NCBI RefSeq assembly: GCF_005145045.1
Contig: NZ_CP039691.1
Span: 1,810,001 to 1,874,000 of the forward strand
DNA from: Agrobacterium larrymoorei
GTDB lineage: Bacteria; Pseudomonadota; Alphaproteobacteria; Rhizobiales; Rhizobiaceae
DNA: 64,000 nt
Direction: 5' to 3'
Position numbers and translations under genes: made by a program
Shown here: piece by piece, positions 60,035 through 64,000 of the stretch
Numbering within the stretch: the first letter of the stretch is position 1
Layout of the letters: the number at the start of each line of letters is the position of its first letter
Notes under the pieces: generated by a model
The model's database searches: none
Told to the model about the DNA's origin: nothing
The model's input: the letters and a program-made list of their open reading frames with translations, nothing else

Positions 60035-60802
60035 ATGGCACTTTCCATCAGATCAGCGGCACTTGCCTGTGTTACGGCCCTTTCCACGCTTGCCGCCACC
60101 CTGCCCGCTCATGCGCTGGATGCCCAGCAGAAGAAGGAAATGGGCGAGTTCATCAAGGAATATCTGATCGAGAACCCCGAAATCATGCTCGAGGTTCAGG
60201 ATGCGCTTGAGAAAAAGCAATATGCGGCGAGAAACGCCAAGGCGGCAGATGCAGTCTCCGAAAACAGGAAGGCCATCTTCGAATCGAAATACGACCTCTC
60301 GCTGGGCAACCCGAATGGCGATGTGACGCTGGTCGAGTTTTTCGATTACAATTGCGGTTACTGCAAGCGCGCCATGGCCGATATGGACAACATTCTGAAG
60401 ACCGACAAGAACGTGCGCGTCGTGCTGAAGGAATTCCCGATCCTTGGACCGGAATCCGTGGAAGCGCACAAGGTTTCCAACGCCGTGAAGCTTCTGGCGC
60501 CTGCAAAATATCCCGAGTTCCAGCGCACGCTGCTTGGCGGACGCGGTCGCGCCAACGAGGCAAGCGCCATCGAAGTCGCAACGTCGCTTGGCCTGAAGGA
60601 AGCGGACATCCGCAAGTCCATGGCTGAAAACCCCAATGACGAGCAGGTTCAGGAAGCCTATACGCTGGCAACCAATCTCGGCATTTCCGGCACACCGTCC
60701 TACATCGTGGGAGACGAGGCCGTTTTTGGCGCCGTGGGTGCCGGGCCGCTGAAGGAGAAGATTGCCAATATGCGCAACTGCGGCAAGGCAAGCTGCTCTT
60801 AA
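60035..60802 (+). CDS. DsbA-family thiol oxidoreductase with ScsC-type N-terminus
   Basis: A 255-residue exported protein. A signal peptide (IRSAALACVTALSTLAATLP, cleavage near AHA|LD) is followed by a ScsC_N-type helix (KKEMGEFIKEYLIENPEIML), a region that trimerises ScsC proteins. The thioredoxin-like domain has the active site C-G-Y-C in FFDYNCGYCKRA and the cis-Pro loop SGTPSYIV. Such proteins oxidise, isomerise or protect thiols in the periplasm; the long N-terminal stalk favours an isomerase or copper-stress role. GAGG lies six bases before ATG 60035. The extra Cys pair near the end (NCGKASC) is unusual. Confidence 0.9.
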   Translation: MALSIRSAALACVTALSTLAATLPAHALDAQQKKEMGEFIKEYLIENPEIMLEVQDALEKKQYAARNAKAADAVSENRKAIFESKYDLSLGNPNGDVTLVEFFDYNCGYCKRAMADMDNILKTDKNVRVVLKEFPILGPESVEAHKVSNAVKLLAPAKYPEFQRTLLGGRGRANEASAIEVATSLGLKEADIRKSMAENPNDEQVQEAYTLATNLGISGTPSYIVGDEAVFGAVGAGPLKEKIANMRNCGKASCS

Positions 60803-60927
60803 TATTCCAAAAAGCCACTGAATAACTTTACCTTAGCCGCATCCCGGAGCGCTTTCGAGTGCCCGGGGGCTTTTCCTTGGCGGTTGCGCGGTCTATAGGT
60901 GTCGCTGATTTTTTGACGGAACCGCGA

Positions 60928-61365
60928 ATGAGCAACACGATCTTCGTCCTGAACGGCCCCAATCTCAACATGTTGGGAAAGCGCGAGCCGGGCATTTACG
61001 GCGGCAAGACGCTGAAGGACATCGAGAACGACTGCGTGAAGGCTGGTGAAGAGCTTGGCTTTGCTGTCGAGTGCCACCAGTCCAACCACGAGGGCGTTCT
61101 GGTGGATCTGCTGCACGAGGCAGGCGACCGCGCCGCCGGTGTCGTCATCAATCCCGGCGCCTATGGCCATACGTCGATTGCTCTGCACGATGCCATTCGC
61201 TCCATCTCCGTTCCTGTCGTGGAAGTCCATATTTCCAACATCCACGCACGCGAGGAATTCCGCCACAAATCGATGATAGCGCCCGCTGCAAAAGGTATGG
61301 TCTGCGGCTTTGGGCCTTACGGCTACATCATGGCGCTCAACGCCTTGAAAAATATCACGGCATAA
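60928..61365 (+). CDS. aroQ: 3-dehydroquinate dehydratase, type II
   Basis: A 145-residue type II dehydroquinase of the shikimate pathway, a dodecamer with a flavodoxin-like fold. The active-site block is [18 protein letters not shown]; the later [19 protein letters not shown] and [18 protein letters not shown] carry the catalytic His and Arg region. Length is typical (about 145-150). ATG at 60928 gives the standard N-terminus; earlier in-frame starts are unsupported. It lies 28 bases upstream of accB, so aroQ-accB-accC-aat is probably one transcript, a common alphaproteobacterial order. Confidence 0.96.
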   Translation: MSNTIFVLNGPNLNMLGKREPGIYGGKTLKDIENDCVKAGEELGFAVECHQSNHEGVLVDLLHEAGDRAAGVVINPGAYGHTSIALHDAIRSISVPVVEVHISNIHAREEFRHKSMIAPAAKGMVCGFGPYGYIMALNALKNITA

Positions 61366-61393
61366 AAAGAAACAATCAGAAATAGGGTTTGTC

Positions 61394-61882
61394 ATGTCTG
61401 AAAAGAAAAACGGTATCGACAAGGAACTGATCCGCGATCTCGCGAACATCCTCAACGACACCGACCTTTCCGAGATCGAAGTGGAACAGGACGATCTGCG
61501 CATTCGCGTTTCGCGTTCCGCTCCGCCTGCAACGGTTTATGCCGCAGCCCCGCAATATGCCCCTGCTCCGGTTGCCGCTCCAGCAGCGCCCGCTGCCGTT
61601 GCTGGCCCTGCCGCTCCGGCTGCATCCGCAGCCCCTGCACGCAACCCTGCAAACACCGTGACTTCACCGATGGTTGGCACGGTTTACCTGTCTTCCGCTC
61701 CAGGCGCCCGCCCCTTCGTCGAAGTCGGCGCGACGGTCAAGGAAGGTCAGACGCTTCTCATCGTTGAAGCCATGAAGACCATGAACCAGATCCCGGCTCC
61801 GAAGTCCGGCAAGGTCACGGAAATCATCGTCAACGACGCTCAGCCCGTGGAGTATGGTGAAGCCCTCGTGGTCATCGAATAA
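61394..61882 (+). CDS. accB: Biotin carboxyl carrier protein of acetyl-CoA carboxylase
   Basis: A 162-residue BCCP. The N-terminal helical part (about 1-40) is followed by an Ala/Pro-rich linker ([20 protein letters not shown]) and the biotinyl domain (about 85-162). The biotinylated lysine is in [10 protein letters not shown] near residue 128, where most family members have A-M-K-M. Acetyl-CoA carboxylase makes malonyl-CoA for fatty-acid synthesis. accC begins 10 bases after the stop, the classic accBC operon. Linker composition and length are normal. Confidence 0.97.
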   Translation: MSEKKNGIDKELIRDLANILNDTDLSEIEVEQDDLRIRVSRSAPPATVYAAAPQYAPAPVAAPAAPAAVAGPAAPAASAAPARNPANTVTSPMVGTVYLSSAPGARPFVEVGATVKEGQTLLIVEAMKTMNQIPAPKSGKVTEIIVNDAQPVEYGEALVVIE

Positions 61883-61892
61883 GGGGGCTCTC

Positions 61893-63236
61893 ATGGTTTC
61901 CAAGATCCTCATTGCCAATCGCGGCGAAATTGCTCTTCGCGTTCTTCGCGCCGCCAAGGAACTCGGCATCCCAACGGTCGCCGTTCACTCCACGGCAGAC
62001 GCGGATGCCATGCATGTGCGCCTGGCGGACGAAAGCGTGTGTATTGGCCCGCCCCCTTCGCGTGACAGCTACCTCAACATCCACCAGATCGTTGCGGCCT
62101 GCGAAATCACCGGTGCGGACGCCGTTCACCCCGGCTATGGTTTCCTTTCGGAAAACGCCAAGTTCGCAGATATTCTCGACGCGCACGGCATCACCTTCAT
62201 CGGGCCGACCGCCGATCATATCCGCATCATGGGTGACAAGATCACTGCCAAGCAGACGGCTCAGGAACTGGGTATTCCCGTCGTTCCCGGCTCCGACGGC
62301 GAAGTGAAGCCTGAGAACGCGATGGAAATCGCCAGGCAGATCGGCTTCCCCGTACTCATCAAGGCCACGGCAGGCGGCGGCGGACGCGGCATGAAGGTCG
62401 CCAAGACCGAAGCCGATCTGGACGAAGCCGTTTCGACCGCCCGTTCCGAAGCGCTGGCTGCTTTCGGCAACGACGCCGTCTACATGGAAAAATATCTCGG
62501 CAAGCCGCGCCACATCGAGGTGCAGGTTTTCGGCGATGGCGAAGGCAATGCCGTCCATCTGGGTGAACGCGACTGCTCTCTGCAGCGCCGCCACCAGAAG
62601 GTTCTGGAAGAAGCCAACTCCCCTGCTCTCACCGTCGAGCAGCGCATGGAAATCGGCGAGATTTGCGCGAGCGCCATGCGCAAGCTGAAGTATCGCGGTG
62701 CTGGCACCATCGAGTTCCTCTACGAAAACGGCGAGTTCTATTTCATCGAAATGAACACCCGTCTTCAGGTGGAGCATCCGGTCACCGAAGCCATCACCGG
62801 CATGGACCTGGTGCAGGAGCAGATTCGCGTCGCTTCCGGCCAGGGCCTTTCGGTTACGCAGGCTGATATCGAATTCCATGGTCACGCCATCGAATGCCGT
62901 ATCAATGCGGAAGATCCGCGCACTTTCGTTCCGTCTCCGGGTACGCTGACCTATTTCCACACGCCCGGCGGTCTCGGCGTGCGCGTGGATTCTGGTGCTT
63001 ATCAGGGTTACAAGATCCCGCCTTACTACGACAGCATGATCGGCAAGCTGATCGTACATGGTCGCGACCGTGACGAATGCATTCGTCGCCTGCGCCGCGC
63101 ACTGGACGAGTTCGTCGTTGACGGCATCAAGACGACGCTTCCGCTGTTCCAGGACCTGCTTCAGAACGAAGACATTCTGGCGGGCAATTACGACATTCAC
63201 TGGCTGGAGAAATATCTGGCCGGCGACGCTCACTAA
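61893..63236 (+). CDS. accC: Acetyl-CoA carboxylase biotin carboxylase subunit
   Basis: A 447-residue ATP-grasp enzyme that carboxylates the biotin on AccB using bicarbonate and ATP. The start [20 protein letters not shown] is the family N-terminus; the glycine-rich ATP loop is [14 protein letters not shown], and the active site includes [18 protein letters not shown] and [21 protein letters not shown] precedes ATG 61893. Length is near the 449 of E. coli AccC. aat starts four bases after its stop. Confidence 0.98.
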   Translation: MVSKILIANRGEIALRVLRAAKELGIPTVAVHSTADADAMHVRLADESVCIGPPPSRDSYLNIHQIVAACEITGADAVHPGYGFLSENAKFADILDAHGITFIGPTADHIRIMGDKITAKQTAQELGIPVVPGSDGEVKPENAMEIARQIGFPVLIKATAGGGGRGMKVAKTEADLDEAVSTARSEALAAFGNDAVYMEKYLGKPRHIEVQVFGDGEGNAVHLGERDCSLQRRHQKVLEEANSPALTVEQRMEIGEICASAMRKLKYRGAGTIEFLYENGEFYFIEMNTRLQVEHPVTEAITGMDLVQEQIRVASGQGLSVTQADIEFHGHAIECRINAEDPRTFVPSPGTLTYFHTPGGLGVRVDSGAYQGYKIPPYYDSMIGKLIVHGRDRDECIRRLRRALDEFVVDGIKTTLPLFQDLLQNEDILAGNYDIHWLEKYLAGDAH

Positions 63237-63239
63237 GAG

Positions 63240-63851
63240 ATGGGGCGGCGCAGCAGAGATAGCGATATCACCGTCGATATGCTGCTGCGCGCCTACTCTA
63301 TCGGCCTGTTTCCCATGGCCGAATCGGCTGACGATCCCGAGCTTTTCTGGGTCGAGCCGGAATTACGGGGCATCATACCGCTCAATGATTTCCACGTCTC
63401 GAAAAGCCTTACCAAGACCATTCGAAAGACGCCTTTCGATATCCGCTTCGACACGGCCTTCGATGCCGTGATGGCCGGGTGCGCCGAAGAAGCGCCGGAT
63501 CGCCCCAGCACCTGGATCAACGAGACCATCCGCAAACTTTACGTCGAACTTCACCAGATCGGCCACGCCCACAGCGTCGAAGCCTGGGAAGAAGACCAAC
63601 TCGTCGGAGGCCTCTACGGCGTCTCCCTCGGCTCCGCCTTCTTCGGCGAAAGCATGTTCTCCAGACGCACCAACGCCTCGAAGATTTGTCTCGTGCATCT
63701 GGTAGAGAGGCTGCGTGAAAACGGCTTCACTCTGCTCGACACACAGTTCACGACGGAACATCTCAAGACGTTTGGAGCTATCGACGTGCCTAAAGCAGAA
63801 TACGCGAAGATGCTGCAACGGGCAGTGAATTCGGCGGATTTGGAATTTTAG
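63240..63851 (+). CDS. aat: Leucyl/phenylalanyl-tRNA--protein transferase
   Basis: A 203-residue enzyme of the bacterial N-end rule pathway; it attaches Leu or Phe to proteins with N-terminal Arg or Lys so that ClpS-ClpAP degrades them. The family blocks are [28 protein letters not shown] and [20 protein letters not shown]. Length is standard for alphaproteobacterial members (about 200-210). It begins four bases after accC, so it is the last gene of the acc unit. No strong terminator follows; a truncated mosaic repeat does. Confidence 0.96.
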   Translation: MGRRSRDSDITVDMLLRAYSIGLFPMAESADDPELFWVEPELRGIIPLNDFHVSKSLTKTIRKTPFDIRFDTAFDAVMAGCAEEAPDRPSTWINETIRKLYVELHQIGHAHSVEAWEEDQLVGGLYGVSLGSAFFGESMFSRRTNASKICLVHLVERLRENGFTLLDTQFTTEHLKTFGAIDVPKAEYAKMLQRAVNSADLEF

Positions 63852-63891
63852 TGAGTTCGTCGCTCTGCCAATTGGCGGCAATCACAGACCT

Positions 63892-64000
63892 CTCCTCATT
63901 CCTGTCCTTGTGACAGGAATCCAGCCAGCCCAAGTCTTTGGGCTGAAAGACCCTCCCTCCACGCAGACGCGAGTCGACTGAATTCCTGTGACGAACACAG
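63892..64000. repeat. RIME-like mosaic repeat, module A variant, cut by window edge
   Basis: The order matches module A at 18.5 kb: an outer palindrome (here ATTCCTGTCCTTGTGACAGG), CCAGCCAGCCCAAGTCTTTG with its GGGCTG arm, AAAGACCCT, then ACGCAGACGCGAGTC. The outer arms are ATTCCTGT types instead of CCGG types, a common variant of these elements. Confidence 0.65.

Noticed and set aside
61872..63233. 453-codon minus-strand open frame opposite accC
   Set aside because: Shadow of a highly conserved biotin carboxylase gene with typical GC-rich third positions.

Overview
The window looks like a chromosomal segment of a Rhizobiaceae bacterium close to Agrobacterium. The evidence is a complete aapJQMP general amino-acid transporter, a Growth Pole Ring (GPR) type giant protein next to popZ, two DUF1127 micro-proteins, an HWE histidine kinase, alphaproteobacterial general-stress-type promoter motifs (GGAAC-N16/17-CGTT), and RIME-like intergenic mosaic repeats. 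Nearly all of it is ordinary, densely packed, moderately GC-rich chromosome. I see no prophage, insertion sequence, CRISPR array or plasmid-type gene.

Layout. 0-4.7 kb: 5' part of tig, tRNA-Leu, two DUF1127 genes, trmFO and a membrane-anchored hypothetical. 4.6-6.9 kb: an AT-rich accessory insert with two tandem paralogous genes that resemble glycosyltransferases only at pattern level. 7-11.3 kb: NDUFAF6-like and NDUFAF3-like genes downstream of yajC-secDF. 11.5-18.2 kb: a DUF815 ATPase, a stress-type membrane protein, dksA, a SixA-like phosphatase, ycjX-ycjF and an exported hypothetical. 18.2-31.4 kb: folP-folB-folK, a DUF922 protein, a candidate sRNA, a ferredoxin, an Hpt protein, a 2251-residue GPR-like protein and popZ. 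The folK-to-GPR block lies between inverted copies of a ~205 bp mosaic repeat.

31.5-36.8 kb: pcm, then small envelope or stress genes (DUF3309, lipoprotein, DUF982, two 29-residue peptides), wrbA, a CinA-type MoCF-domain gene and a UspA gene. Several have exact or near GGAAC-N16/17-CGTT promoters. 36.8-41.1 kb: aapJQMP. 41.4-47.6 kb: metC, an FAD monooxygenase, an NDUFS6-type zinc protein, an alpha/beta hydrolase, cysE, DUF3126, a Nudix-like gene and tRNA-Glu. 47.7-54.4 kb: recJ, a YqaA-family protein, a glycerate kinase, a phospholipase D family protein and a carboxymuconolactone-decarboxylase-like gene. 54.4-57.9 kb: an HWE kinase operon with a single-domain receiver and a double-receiver protein. 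57.9-64 kb: an atypical SDR, an aminotransferase, a DsbA-family thiol oxidoreductase, aroQ-accB-accC-aat and a truncated mosaic repeat.

Recurring themes are protein biogenesis (tig, yajC-secDF, aat), respiratory complex I maturation (three homologues of mitochondrial accessory or assembly factors), pole organisation (GPR, PopZ), and the general stress response (promoter motifs plus an HWE kinase of the type that feeds PhyR/EcfG). The best leads for new biology are the stress-promoter set with its tiny membrane peptides, the inverted repeats around the GPR locus, the tandem paralogues at 5-7 kb, and an SDR gene whose ribosome binding site lies inside a perfect inverted repeat.
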